Assembly (NCBI RefSeq): GCF_902497555.1
Contig: NZ_CABVGP010000003.1
Span: forward strand, 248,001 to 312,000
DNA length: 64,000 bases
From: Amycolatopsis camponoti
GTDB taxonomy: Bacteria > Actinomycetota > Actinomycetes > Mycobacteriales > Pseudonocardiaceae
Reading direction: 5' to 3'
Below, piece after piece: positions 1 to 8,010 of the stretch (position 1 is its first letter; the number at the start of each line of letters is the position of its first letter). Both the position numbers and the translations under genes were made by a program. The notes under the pieces are model-generated. The model saw nothing but the letters and a program-made list of their open reading frames with translations. It was not told where the DNA came from and did no database searches.

Positions 1-363
1 TCCGACAAGCTGTTCGCGATGATCACCCGCGAGGTGCAGAAGACGATCGACGCGCAGGCGAGCGTCGTCAAGCCGTTCGTCGCCATCGCCGTCGGGACGC
101 GGAAGTTCCAGGAGATGAAGCAGACGGCGGCGGCGAAGGCCGCGGAGCGCGTCCCGGAGACGATCCGGTACGCCGAGAAGTACGCGATCAACGCGCTCGA
201 CGTGCGGAACACGATCGTCGACCGGATGAAGAAGCTGAGCGCGCTGGAGTTCGAGCAGCTGCTGCGGCCGGCGTTCCGGCAGGACGAGTGGAAGCTCATC
301 GCGGTCGGCGCGGTGATCGGCGGGCTCGTCGGAGAACTGCAGGTGCTCGCGCTGCTCGGGTAG
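1..363 (+). CDS. DUF445 family membrane protein, C-terminal part
   Basis: The frame is open from the first base and ends at TAG 361-363, so 120 residues of a longer protein are present and its start lies outside the window. The last 30 residues (LLRPAFRQDEWKLIAVG, a hydrophobic segment, then GELQVLALLG) are almost identical to the end of the next gene, a complete DUF445 protein. It is therefore the tail of a tandem paralogue. DUF445 (YheB-like) proteins are membrane proteins of unknown biochemical function; the helical soluble part here probably sits between membrane segments. No function can be assigned beyond the family. Confidence 0.85.
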   Translation, partial: SDKLFAMITREVQKTIDAQASVVKPFVAIAVGTRKFQEMKQTAAAKAAERVPETIRYAEKYAINALDVRNTIVDRMKKLSALEFEQLLRPAFRQDEWKLIAVGAVIGGLVGELQVLALLG

Positions 364-403
364 CCGGTACGGTTTCGCTCTCGGGTGTGCGAGGGAGGTC
401 GGG

Positions 404-1612
404 ATGGACGCTGTCCTGGACGACCTCGCCCTGCACTGGCCGCTGTACGCGGCGATGCCGTTCATCGCGGCGCTGATCGGGTACGTCACCAAGCGCGTCG
501 CCATCGAGATGATGTTCCGGCCGCTGGACTTCCTCGGGATCCCGCCGCTGCTCGGCTGGCAGGGCGTCGTCCCGAAGCACGGCGGCCGGATGGCGGCGGT
601 GGCGACCGAGCTGCTGACGGCGAACCTGCTCGACCTGCGCGAGGTGCTCGGCCGGATCGACCCGGTGATCATCACGAGCGAGCTGGAGCAGCCGCTGCTG
701 CGCGCGGTCGACCACATCGCGCGCGAGGTCCTCGCCGAGCACCACCCGCGGCTGTGGGAGGTCATGCCGACACTGGCCCAGGAGATGCTGATCAAGCAGG
801 TCCAGGCGTCGGCGCCGAAGCTGGTGCGCGAGTTCCTCGACGACGTCCGCGAGAACCTCGACGAGGTCCTCGACGTCCAGCACATGACGGTCCAGCGGCT
901 GACGCGGGACAAGGCGCTGCTGGTCCGGCTGATCCGCGAGACGTCCCGCCCGGAGATGGCGTTCATCGCGCGGATGGGCATCTACTTCGGTTTCGGGCTC
1001 GGCCTGGTGCAGACGATCGTGTGGGCGTTCACGCGCGAGCCGTGGGTGCTCCCGGCGTTCGGCGGCGTGATCGGGCTGTGCACGGACTGGCTGGCGATCA
1101 AGCTGATCTTCGTCCCCCGCGAGCCGGTCCGCGTGGGGCGCGTGATCTTCCAGGGCAAGTTCCAGCGACGGCGCGCGGAGGTGGCGCGCCAGTACGGCGA
1201 GCTGATCGCGACCGAGGTCCTGACGGTCCAGAACCTCCTGGACGCGGTGCTGCGCGGCCCCCGCGCCGACCGGCTGGCGGCGCTGGTGGAGCAGATGGTG
1301 TCCTCGGCGGTGGACAGGCAGATGCCGTTGTCCTTCGCGGTGGGCGGCACGCGGCTGCGGGAGATGAAGCACGCGGCGGCGCGGAAGGCGCTGGAGCAGC
1401 TGCCGGACACGGCCCGGTACGCCGAGGGGTACCTGACCGAGGCGATGGACGTCGCGAAGATGATCGAGCAGCGGATGCTGGCGTTGACGCCGTTGGAGTT
1501 CGAGGGACTGCTGCGGCCGGCGTTCCGGCAGGACGAGTGGAAGCTCATCGCGGTCGGCGGGGTGATCGGGTTCGTGGTGGGTGAGCTGCAGGTCCTGCTG
1601 ATGCTGGGTTAG
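404..1612 (+). CDS. DUF445 family membrane protein
   Basis: This 402-residue protein starts at ATG 404 behind a GGGAGG ribosome site about six bases upstream. It has an N-terminal hydrophobic segment (about residues 8-25), a pair near 190-235, and one at the very C-terminus, with long charged helical stretches between; this is the usual DUF445 layout. The C-terminal 30 residues repeat those of the preceding gene, so the two are tandem duplicates, 40 bases apart and probably co-transcribed. The stop overlaps by four bases (TTAG) the stop of the zinc permease gene on the other strand. The family has no established activity. Confidence 0.88.
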   Translation: MDAVLDDLALHWPLYAAMPFIAALIGYVTKRVAIEMMFRPLDFLGIPPLLGWQGVVPKHGGRMAAVATELLTANLLDLREVLGRIDPVIITSELEQPLLRAVDHIAREVLAEHHPRLWEVMPTLAQEMLIKQVQASAPKLVREFLDDVRENLDEVLDVQHMTVQRLTRDKALLVRLIRETSRPEMAFIARMGIYFGFGLGLVQTIVWAFTREPWVLPAFGGVIGLCTDWLAIKLIFVPREPVRVGRVIFQGKFQRRRAEVARQYGELIATEVLTVQNLLDAVLRGPRADRLAALVEQMVSSAVDRQMPLSFAVGGTRLREMKHAAARKALEQLPDTARYAEGYLTEAMDVAKMIEQRMLALTPLEFEGLLRPAFRQDEWKLIAVGGVIGFVVGELQVLLMLG

Positions 1613-2484
1613 GCCGCCGCGACGAGCGCCGGCTCCACCGCGCTCACCCGCGTCCGGCGGTCCCGCTGCCAGGCGATGATCCGGCAGATCACGTAGATCA
1701 AGAACGAAATCGCCGTCACGAACGCGCTCACCGGCAGCCCCGGGGCCAGGGACAGCACGATCCCGCCGATCGCCGCCACCTCGGCGAACACCACCGACAG
1801 CACCGTCGCCTTCCACGGTGACGCCGTCACGCGCGCGGCCGCCGCGGCGGGCGTCACCATCAGCGCCACCACCAGCAGCGAGCCGACCACCTTCACGCTC
1901 AACGCGGTCGAAACACCCACCAGCAGCGCGAACACCACGGTCAGCGTCTTGACGGGCACCCCGCGCGCCACCGCCACGTTCCGGTCCACCGAAGCGAACA
2001 GCAACGGCCGGTACACCACCGCCAGCACCGCCAGCACGACCACCGACGACACCACGAACAACGTCAGGTTCGTCGAGTCGATCGTGATGATCTGGCCCGT
2101 GAGAATGCCGAACTTGTTCCCGGACCGTCCTTTGTAGAACGACAGGAACAGCACGCCCATGCCGAGCCCGAACGACAGGATCACGCCGATCACCGAGTCG
2201 CGGTCCGCGTCACGCGCGCCGAGGATGCCCAGCAGCAGGGCCGCCACCACCGCGCCGATCAGCGCGCCGTACTCGACGCCGATGCCGAGCAGCAGGGCCG
2301 CCGCGCCGCCGGTGAACGCCAGCTCGGACGTCCCGTGCACCGCGAACGACATCCGCCGCATCACGATCAGCGGACCGAGCACCCCCGCCACCAGGCCGAG
2401 GATCGCGGCCGCGAGCAGCGCCGTCTGGACTCCGTCCAGCTCGGTGATCAGCTCCCACGTCTTGCCGAAGTCGAACAGGTCCAA
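1609..2484 (-). CDS. znuB: zinc/metal ABC transporter permease (ZnuB-like, ABC-3 family)
   Basis: This 291-residue, very hydrophobic protein has about eight membrane segments and the ABC-3 family pattern, including GVPVKTLTVVFALLVG and the MVTPAAAAARVT coupling-loop region. It would form the membrane channel of a zinc (possibly manganese) importer with the ATPase and binding lipoprotein encoded just upstream. Translation starts at a TTG three bases after the stop of the ATPase gene, so the two are translationally linked. It ends in a four-base overlap with the convergent DUF445 gene. The metal is inferred from the family and from the Zur-like box before the first gene of the operon. Confidence 0.9.
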   Translation of the reverse strand: MDLFDFGKTWELITELDGVQTALLAAAILGLVAGVLGPLIVMRRMSFAVHGTSELAFTGGAAALLLGIGVEYGALIGAVVAALLLGILGARDADRDSVIGVILSFGLGMGVLFLSFYKGRSGNKFGILTGQIITIDSTNLTLFVVSSVVVLAVLAVVYRPLLFASVDRNVAVARGVPVKTLTVVFALLVGVSTALSVKVVGSLLVVALMVTPAAAAARVTASPWKATVLSVVFAEVAAIGGIVLSLAPGLPVSAFVTAISFLIYVICRIIAWQRDRRTRVSAVEPALVAAA

Positions 2485-2487
2485 GAC

Positions 2488-3339
2488 TCAGCCCACTTGT
2501 TCTTCGAGGTCGTGTTCGTGGTGGTGCGGCTCGTCCTCGCACAACGCGCTCTGCGCGCCCGCGATGTGGATCTGGCCGCCCACCTTCAGCACCTCGACGC
2601 GGGTGCCGTACAGCTCCGACAGCGTGCCGGTGGTCATGACCTCGTCCGGCTTGCCGATCCGGAACGAGCCGTTGACCAGGTACAGCACCCGGTCGACGAA
2701 CGGCAGCACCGGGTTGATCTCGTGCGTCACGAACAGCACCGCGGTCCCGGCCGTGCGCCGCCGGGAGTCGATCAGCTCGCTGATCGCGCGCTGGTGCGCG
2801 AGGTCCAGTGACAGCAGCGGCTCGTCGCAGAGCAGCACCTCGGGGTCGCCGACCAGGGCCTGCGCCACCCGCAGCCGCTGCTGCTCGCCGCCGGACAACC
2901 GCCCGACGGGCTGCTTCGCAAACCGAGTCGCACCCACCGCTTCGATGGCTTCGGAAACCCGGCGGCGACGCGCGGCCATGCCGAACAGGCCGGGGCCCCA
3001 GCGGTGGCCGTCGAGGCCCAGCCCGACCAGGTCGACGCCGCGCAGCGTCAGCGACTCGTCGATCGCGCGCTGCTGCGGGATGTAGCCGACCTTGCGGTTC
3101 GCGCCGCCCGGGCGGCCGCCGGCGATCTCGACCGTGCCCGCCGACAGGCCCTGCATGCCGAGCAGCGCCTTGAGCAGGCTGCTCTTGCCGGAGCCGTTGG
3201 GGCCGAGCACGGCGAGGAACTCGCCCGGCTCGACGACGAGGTCCAGCCCCGACCAGAGGGTCCGGGGACCGAACGCGAGCCCCGCCCCGCGGACCCGGAC
3301 CGCGGGGCGTACGTCGTCGGAGACGGAGAGAGGAGGCAT
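2488..3339 (-). CDS. znuC: zinc/metal ABC transporter ATP-binding protein (ZnuC-like)
   Basis: This 283-residue ABC ATPase carries Walker A GPNGSGKSSLL, signature LSGGEQQR, Walker B VLLCDEP and the H-loop FVTHEI. It would power uptake by the permease encoded three bases downstream. It starts at ATG 3339, two bases after the stop of the binding-protein gene. An unusual feature is the histidine- and acid-rich tail (CEDEPHHHEHDLEEQ), which could bind zinc and sense or buffer the imported metal; that role is inference. ZnuC proteins often carry His-rich tails, which supports zinc over manganese as the cargo. Confidence 0.92.
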   Translation of the reverse strand: MPPLSVSDDVRPAVRVRGAGLAFGPRTLWSGLDLVVEPGEFLAVLGPNGSGKSSLLKALLGMQGLSAGTVEIAGGRPGGANRKVGYIPQQRAIDESLTLRGVDLVGLGLDGHRWGPGLFGMAARRRRVSEAIEAVGATRFAKQPVGRLSGGEQQRLRVAQALVGDPEVLLCDEPLLSLDLAHQRAISELIDSRRRTAGTAVLFVTHEINPVLPFVDRVLYLVNGSFRIGKPDEVMTTGTLSELYGTRVEVLKVGGQIHIAGAQSALCEDEPHHHEHDLEEQVG

Positions 3340-3341
3340 GG

Positions 3342-4253
3342 CTACTTCAACGCTCCTGCCAGCGCGTCTACTTCCCCGGTCATCCAGCCAATGTAGTCGG
3401 TCACACCCTGCGGCAGCGTCTCGGTCACGTCGACGACGCCGATCCCGGCGGCCTTCGCCTGGCCGACGACGTCCTGGGTCAGCGGCGTGACCGTCTGCGC
3501 GTTGTTGATCAGCGCCTTCACCTGCTTGGTGGCGATGAGCTGCTTGTACTCGTTGACCGCGCCGGCCGGGACGTCGGTGTCGTTCTCGACGGCGTCCGAG
3601 AAGGCCTTCGGCGTCGCGTCCGTCAGCTTCGCGCTCTCGAGCAGGTAGTGCGCCACCGGCTCGGTGACGACGACCTTCGTGCCCGGGTGCGACGCGCCCA
3701 GCTCGCCGAGGCGCTTCTCCAGCGCGTCGACCTTCGCCTTGAACGCCGTCGCGTTGTCGGCGAACGCCTGCTTCGACGCCGGCTCCAGCTCCCCGAGCTG
3801 CGCCGCGACCTGGTCGGCGACCTTGTCGACGCCGGGCAGGTCGTACCAGACGTGCTCGTTCTCGTCGCCGGTCGCGGCGATGTCGTAGGCGACGAGCTTC
3901 TTCGCGTCGCCGGCCTGCGCGGTCAGCTTGTCGAAGAACTCGTCGTAGCCGCCGCCGTTGGACAGCAGCAGCTTCGCGTCCTTCGCCGCCAGCGCGTCGT
4001 CAGCCGTCGTCTCGTAGGAGTGCGGGTCGGCCGACGGGTCGTGGATGATCGACTTGACCTCCACCTTGTCGCCGCCGACGGCGTTCACGACGCTGCCCCA
4101 GACGTCCGTCGAGGCGACGACCTTGATCTTCCCCGAGCCGCCGGACTGCGAGCCGCCGTCGGAGCCGGACGTTCCACCGGAGCACCCGGCCAGGACGAGC
4201 ACGGACAGGGCCGAAGCGGCGGCGAGCACGCTCCTGGTGCGGCGGGAACTCAT
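3342..4253 (-). CDS. znuA: zinc ABC transporter substrate-binding lipoprotein (ZnuA-like)
   Basis: This 303-residue protein has a lipoprotein signal peptide with lipobox LAGC (modified Cys about residue 24) followed by a Gly/Ser linker, so it is anchored on the outer face of the membrane. It belongs to the cluster A-I metal-binding proteins (TroA/ZnuA fold). Histidines in HDPSADPHSYE, ENEHVWYD and AHYLL are the likely metal ligands. The long His-rich loop of proteobacterial ZnuA is missing, leaving only a short acidic stretch. It is the first gene of a three-gene operon and lies 25 bases behind a Zur-like palindrome, so zinc-dependent repression is likely. Confidence 0.9.
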   Translation of the reverse strand: MSSRRTRSVLAAASALSVLVLAGCSGGTSGSDGGSQSGGSGKIKVVASTDVWGSVVNAVGGDKVEVKSIIHDPSADPHSYETTADDALAAKDAKLLLSNGGGYDEFFDKLTAQAGDAKKLVAYDIAATGDENEHVWYDLPGVDKVADQVAAQLGELEPASKQAFADNATAFKAKVDALEKRLGELGASHPGTKVVVTEPVAHYLLESAKLTDATPKAFSDAVENDTDVPAGAVNEYKQLIATKQVKALINNAQTVTPLTQDVVGQAKAAGIGVVDVTETLPQGVTDYIGWMTGEVDALAGALK

Positions 4254-4277
4254 CTCAAGGACTCCTGCAGACGCTAA

Positions 4278-4292
4278 TGGAAACCGTTGTCA
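4278..4292 (-). promoter_or_regulatory. candidate Zur box upstream of znuA
   Basis: The 15-base imperfect palindrome TGGAAACCGTTGTCA matches its own reverse complement at 11 of 15 positions and resembles the AT-centred actinobacterial Zur operator pattern TGAAAAnnnTTTTCA. It lies 25-39 bases upstream of the znuA start, where bound Zur would block transcription. The match is by eye only; binding by another Fur-family regulator is possible. Confidence 0.55.
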
Positions 4293-4413
4293 GATTCACC
4301 TTACCCCATCCGGATGACTTCCTGGCCATCCGCGCTCGGTTTGGTGTATGCGTCTTCGTGCATGCGGATCGAGACATCGACCACCCGGGGTGTCTCTTCA
4401 TGAATTCCTTCTG

Positions 4414-4426
4414 AACCGTTACGGTT
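4414..4426. promoter_or_regulatory. candidate LacI-family auto-operator
   Basis: AACCGTTACGGTT is a perfect 13-base inverted repeat apart from its central base. It is immediately upstream (five bases) of the preferred start codon of the LacI-type gene at 4432. LacI-family regulators typically bind short palindromes centred on or near CG, often in front of their own gene. The position leaves no room for a ribosome site, which suggests either a leaderless message or a further-upstream start. Confidence 0.45.
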
Positions 4427-4431
4427 TGCTG

Positions 4432-5532
4432 ATGGGACGTCCTATTCGCACCCGGAGGCAGGCGACGCTGGCGTCGCTCGCGGCGGAGCTCGGTGTGTCC
4501 AGGACCACGGTGTCCAACGCCTACAACCGGCCGGACCAGCTGTCCCCTGAACTGCGGCGCCGCGTCCTCGAGACCGCCCGCCGCCTCGGCTACCCCGGTC
4601 CCGACCCCGTCGCCCGCTCGCTGCGCACCCGCCGGGCCGGTGCCGTCGGGCTGCTGCTCACCGAGAACCTCTCCTACGCTTTCCGCGACCCCGCCGCCGT
4701 CGGCGTGCTCGAAGGACTGGCCCTGGCCTGCGAAGACGCCGGTGTCGGCCTCCACCTGGTGCCGGCGAGCCCGGGCCGTGAGGACGTCGCCGCGGTGCAC
4801 CGCGCGGGCGTCGACGGCTTCGTCGTCTACTCCGTGCCCGACGACGACCCGAGCCTGGCCGCCGTGCTGGAACGCCCGGTGCCGACGGTGATCATCGACC
4901 AGCCGAGCATCGAGGGCATCGACCGCGTCGGCCCGGACGACGCCGCCGCCGTCGGCAAGATCGCCGAGCACCTGGTCGGCCTCGGCCACCGGCAGGTCGG
5001 CGTGATCTGCATGCGGCTGGCCCGCGAGCGCAACGACGACTTCGTCTCCCCGGCGCGCCAGAGCGGCGCGCACTTCCACGTCCAGCGCACCCGGCTCGAA
5101 GCCCTCGCGGTGGCGTTTTCGGCGGCCGGCGTCGACTGGGCCGGTGTCCCGGTGGTCGAGCGCTTCGACCACACGGTGGACGACGGCGCGTCCGCGGCCC
5201 GCCAGCTCCTGGACGCGTACCCGCAGATCACGGCCGTGATCTGCACCTCGGACATCCTCGCGCTCGGCGCCATGGCCGAGGCCGACCGGCGGGGGCTGCG
5301 GGTGCCGCAGGACCTGACCGTCACCGGTTTCGACGGCATCTCGGAGGCCGAGCGGATCGGGCTCACCACCGTGCACCAGCCGGTGCTCGAGAAGGGCAAG
5401 ACGGCGGGCCGGCTGCTGCTCAGCTCGGGCGAGCGGAGCGCGCCGAAGGTCATCACGCTGCCGACCGAGCTGCGCATCGGGCGCACGTCCGCACCCCCTA
5501 GGACGGTCGAGGAGCCCTGGTTCGGGGGCTGA
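4432..5532 (+). CDS. LacI family transcriptional regulator
   Basis: This 366-residue protein has an N-terminal LacI helix-turn-helix (TLASLAAELGVSRTTVSNAYN, with hinge RRRVLETARRLGY) and a periplasmic-binding-protein-like effector domain (about residues 70-340). I place the start at ATG 4432 because the DNA-binding domain begins right there. An in-frame ATG at 4348 would add 28 residues without family resemblance. The effector is probably a sugar or nucleoside, but nothing in the neighbourhood is an obvious target operon, so its regulon is unknown. A palindrome just upstream suggests autoregulation. Confidence 0.88.
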   Translation: MGRPIRTRRQATLASLAAELGVSRTTVSNAYNRPDQLSPELRRRVLETARRLGYPGPDPVARSLRTRRAGAVGLLLTENLSYAFRDPAAVGVLEGLALACEDAGVGLHLVPASPGREDVAAVHRAGVDGFVVYSVPDDDPSLAAVLERPVPTVIIDQPSIEGIDRVGPDDAAAVGKIAEHLVGLGHRQVGVICMRLARERNDDFVSPARQSGAHFHVQRTRLEALAVAFSAAGVDWAGVPVVERFDHTVDDGASAARQLLDAYPQITAVICTSDILALGAMAEADRRGLRVPQDLTVTGFDGISEAERIGLTTVHQPVLEKGKTAGRLLLSSGERSAPKVITLPTELRIGRTSAPPRTVEEPWFGG

Positions 5533-5631
5533 CCCGTGACATAGCTCGTAGTGCATTGCCCGAAGGGGTACTCACCAGGTCAAATGGAGTGGCAAGCCCG
5601 CGTGGCGGGGCCACTGGCCGGAAGGTGACCG

Positions 5632-6123
5632 ATGACCTCGATCGACGTACTGCTCAAGCGCAACCAGGAACTGGGCGAAGTGACGCCGGGCGACCGGTCG
5701 TCGGCCAAGCCGTCGCTGCAGGTCGCCGTCCTGACCTGCATGGACGCCCGGATCCGGGTGTTCAAGCTCTTCGGGCTGCTGCAGGGTGAGTCGCACGTCC
5801 TGCGCAACGCGGGCGGCGTGGTGACCGACGACATGATCCGCTCGCTGGCCCTGTCCCAGCGCAAGCTGGGCACGCGCGAGGTCCTGATCGTCCAGCACAC
5901 CGAGTGCGGCCTCTCGATGGTCACCGAGGACGACTTCAAGGACGAGCTCGAGGAAGCGACCGGGCTGCGGCCGACGTGGGCGGTGGAGGCGTTCCGCAAC
6001 GTGGAGAACAGCGTCCGGACGTCGGTGGAGCGGGTGCGGCGGAGTGCTTACCTGCCGCACACGGAGAACGTCCGCGGCTTCGTCTACGACGTCAAGACCG
6101 GGAAGCTCACCGAGGTCAAGTAG
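5632..6123 (+). CDS. beta-class carbonic anhydrase
   Basis: This 163-residue enzyme interconverts CO2 and bicarbonate in the cytoplasm. The zinc ligands and active-site dyad are visible as CMDARI (Cys, Asp, Arg) near residue 35 and HTECG (His, Cys) near residue 90. Its length and sequence resemble the small mycobacterial type (Rv1284) rather than the longer CanB. Its position next to mutY nevertheless mirrors canB-mutY (Rv3588c-Rv3589) in M. tuberculosis. A GGAAGG ribosome site precedes ATG 5632. The 99-base upstream gap contains a short GTGGC/GCCAC inverted repeat but no clear terminator. Confidence 0.93.
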   Translation: MTSIDVLLKRNQELGEVTPGDRSSAKPSLQVAVLTCMDARIRVFKLFGLLQGESHVLRNAGGVVTDDMIRSLALSQRKLGTREVLIVQHTECGLSMVTEDDFKDELEEATGLRPTWAVEAFRNVENSVRTSVERVRRSAYLPHTENVRGFVYDVKTGKLTEVK

Positions 6124-6160
6124 GGCGTATCCCGGCGGGGTCCGCCGGACTCATGTCGGT

Positions 6161-7048
6161 ATGCCCCTGACTCACCAGGTCCGGCCCGCAGTGAGCACGA
6201 TCGCCGCGCTGGCCGGGCTGATTCTCGTCCTGGAGTCGTTCCAGCTCGGCCTGGGTGCGGGCGGGCACGCGGCTCAGGCCCGCGCGCCGGAGTTCCTCGC
6301 CTGGTCGACGTTCGCGTCGATCGGCGTGATCGGCTATGCGTTCGTGTTCCTGCGAACTGTGCGGCTGGTACGACCGCTCTCCCGGGCGTCACTCGTGATG
6401 TCGCTCGTCGCCTACCTGGCCGTCTGCGGAGTCGTGCTCTTCGCGCTGAGCGGCCACGGTCCGCCCGGCGGGCTCGAAACCGTGCGGCGGGTGATGCCGC
6501 CGCTGTACGCGGTGGCGGAGGTCGCCGCCGCGCCCTCGGTGCTCACCGTGTGGTTCGTGCACACCCGGCTACGGCAATTAGACACCGCTCTCCTGCGGGG
6601 GAAGCCGGGCGACGTCCTGGTCCAGGTCGTTTCGCTCAAGACCGAGCTCGGCCGGTGCCTGACCGCCCTGAGCTTCATCGCCTCGACCGGGTTGGTCAAC
6701 ACCGCGTTGCTGCGGAAGGCCTACCTGACCGAGGGCATGAAGCCCGAAGTGTTCCCGGCCACCACGGTGCTGCTCTACGGCGCCGGCGTGACGGCGATCG
6801 TCACCCTGATCTACGTCCCGGCTCATCTGCGGTGGCGCGACCACGCCGTCGCACTGGTAGAGGCGGTCTACCCCGTTCCCGCCGACGCGCGCCCGACCGA
6901 GGACTGGGCGGACGGGCGAGCGCGCCTGCGGGAGCTGGCCGGAGTCGACGCGCCTCTCACCAAGACCCTGGCGGCCGCGTTCGGGATTCTCGCACCGCTG
7001 GTCACGAGCCTGTTCGGCGTCCTGCTCCCCGGCCTGAAGGCCGGCTGA
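6161..7048 (+). CDS. polytopic membrane protein of unknown function
   Basis: This 295-residue protein has about seven hydrophobic segments (roughly residues 12-30, 45-65, 78-98, 115-135, 165-185, 200-220 and 270-292), with a charged stretch between the last two. I do not recognise the family. Translation most likely begins at ATG 6161 (MPLTHQV); a GTG at 6191 is a possible shorter start. The gene lies 37 bases after the carbonic anhydrase gene and 24 bases before mutY, all on the same strand, so co-transcription is possible. No conserved catalytic motif is visible. Confidence 0.65.
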   Translation: MPLTHQVRPAVSTIAALAGLILVLESFQLGLGAGGHAAQARAPEFLAWSTFASIGVIGYAFVFLRTVRLVRPLSRASLVMSLVAYLAVCGVVLFALSGHGPPGGLETVRRVMPPLYAVAEVAAAPSVLTVWFVHTRLRQLDTALLRGKPGDVLVQVVSLKTELGRCLTALSFIASTGLVNTALLRKAYLTEGMKPEVFPATTVLLYGAGVTAIVTLIYVPAHLRWRDHAVALVEAVYPVPADARPTEDWADGRARLRELAGVDAPLTKTLAAAFGILAPLVTSLFGVLLPGLKAG

Positions 7049-7072
7049 CCGCCTGGGGTTAACCTCAGCGGC

Positions 7073-7948
7073 GTGGCTGTGGACGCTGACGTACTGCTCG
7101 ACTGGTTCTCCGCGCACGGCCGGGACCTGCCCTGGCGCGAGCCGGAGTGCTCGGCCTGGGGCGTGCTCGTCAGCGAGATCATGCTGCAGCAGACGCCGGT
7201 CGCGCGCGTGCAGCCGATCTGGCACGAATGGATGGCGCGGTGGCCGGTTCCGTCCGCGCTGGCCGCGTCGTCGCAGGGTGAGGTCGTGCGGGCCTGGGGC
7301 AAGCTCGGCTACCCGCGGCGCGCCCTGCGGCTCCACGAAGCCGCCGGGGTGATCGCGCGCGACCACGGGGACGTCGTCCCGTCCGATGTGGACACCCTGC
7401 TCGCGCTGCCCGGGATCGGCGCCTACACCGCGCGCGCGGTCGCCGCGTTCGCCTACGGGCGGCGTGCGCCGGTCGTCGACACGAACGTGCGGCGCGTCGT
7501 CGCGCGGGCCGTGCACGGGGCCGGGGACGCCGGGCCCGCGTCGAACACGCGGGACATGAACGACGTCGAGGCCCTGCTGCCCGCCGAAGACGCGCCCGCC
7601 GCGAAGTTCTCCGCGGCGATCATGGAGCTCGGCGCGCTGATCTGCACCGCGCGAAGCCCGCGGTGCGCCGACTGCCCGGTCTACGACGAATGCGCGTGGC
7701 AGCTCGCCGGCCGCCCCGAGTACGCCGGCCCGGCCAAGCCCGTGCAGAAGTTCGCCGGCACCGACCGCCAGGTCCGCGGGCTGCTGCTCGACGTCCTGCG
7801 CGGTTCCGAGGGCCCGGTGGAGAAGGCCCGGCTCGACCTCGTGTGGCACGACGGCGGCCAGCGCGACCGCTGCCTGGACTCCCTGCTCGCCGACGGCCTG
7901 CTCGAACAGACCAGCGGCGGGCTCTTCGCACTGCCGGGCGAACACTAA
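7073..7948 (+). CDS. mutY: A/G-specific adenine DNA glycosylase MutY
   Basis: This 291-residue base-excision repair enzyme removes adenine mispaired with 8-oxoguanine. Visible are the family motif SEIMLQQTPVARV, the helix-hairpin-helix LPGIGAYTARAVAAFAYG, the catalytic Asp in PVVDTNVRRV, and the iron-sulfur loop CTARSPRCADCPVYDEC with Cys-x6-Cys-x2-Cys-x5-Cys spacing. The C-terminal part is short, lacking a full NUDIX-like 8-oxoguanine reader, as is common in actinomycetes. It starts at GTG 7073. High-G+C actinomycetes of this group rely on MutY/MutT/MutM rather than MutSL repair. Confidence 0.95.
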   Translation: MAVDADVLLDWFSAHGRDLPWREPECSAWGVLVSEIMLQQTPVARVQPIWHEWMARWPVPSALAASSQGEVVRAWGKLGYPRRALRLHEAAGVIARDHGDVVPSDVDTLLALPGIGAYTARAVAAFAYGRRAPVVDTNVRRVVARAVHGAGDAGPASNTRDMNDVEALLPAEDAPAAKFSAAIMELGALICTARSPRCADCPVYDECAWQLAGRPEYAGPAKPVQKFAGTDRQVRGLLLDVLRGSEGPVEKARLDLVWHDGGQRDRCLDSLLADGLLEQTSGGLFALPGEH

Positions 7949-7975
7949 CGCGCTACAACAAAAGTTGGTCAATAG

Positions 7976-8004
7976 TTGTCATCGGCGCGCTGCGGAGCTA
8001 CCTT
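7976..8004 (+). promoter_or_regulatory. predicted promoter of the amidase gene (leaderless)
   Basis: TTGTCA (7976-7981) and TACCTT (7999-8004) are separated by 17 bases, an ideal sigma70-type spacing. The -10 hexamer ends six bases before the ATG at 8011, so transcription would begin at or within a base or two of the start codon, giving a leaderless mRNA. No ribosome site is present, which fits. Confidence 0.55.
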
Positions 8005-8010
8005 TTCCGG

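Noticed and set aside
296..1816. Long open frame on the minus strand opposite the DUF445 gene
   Set aside because: It is an antisense frame kept open by high third-position G+C; its translation is Arg/Pro-rich and low in complexity, and the plus-strand protein has clear family features.
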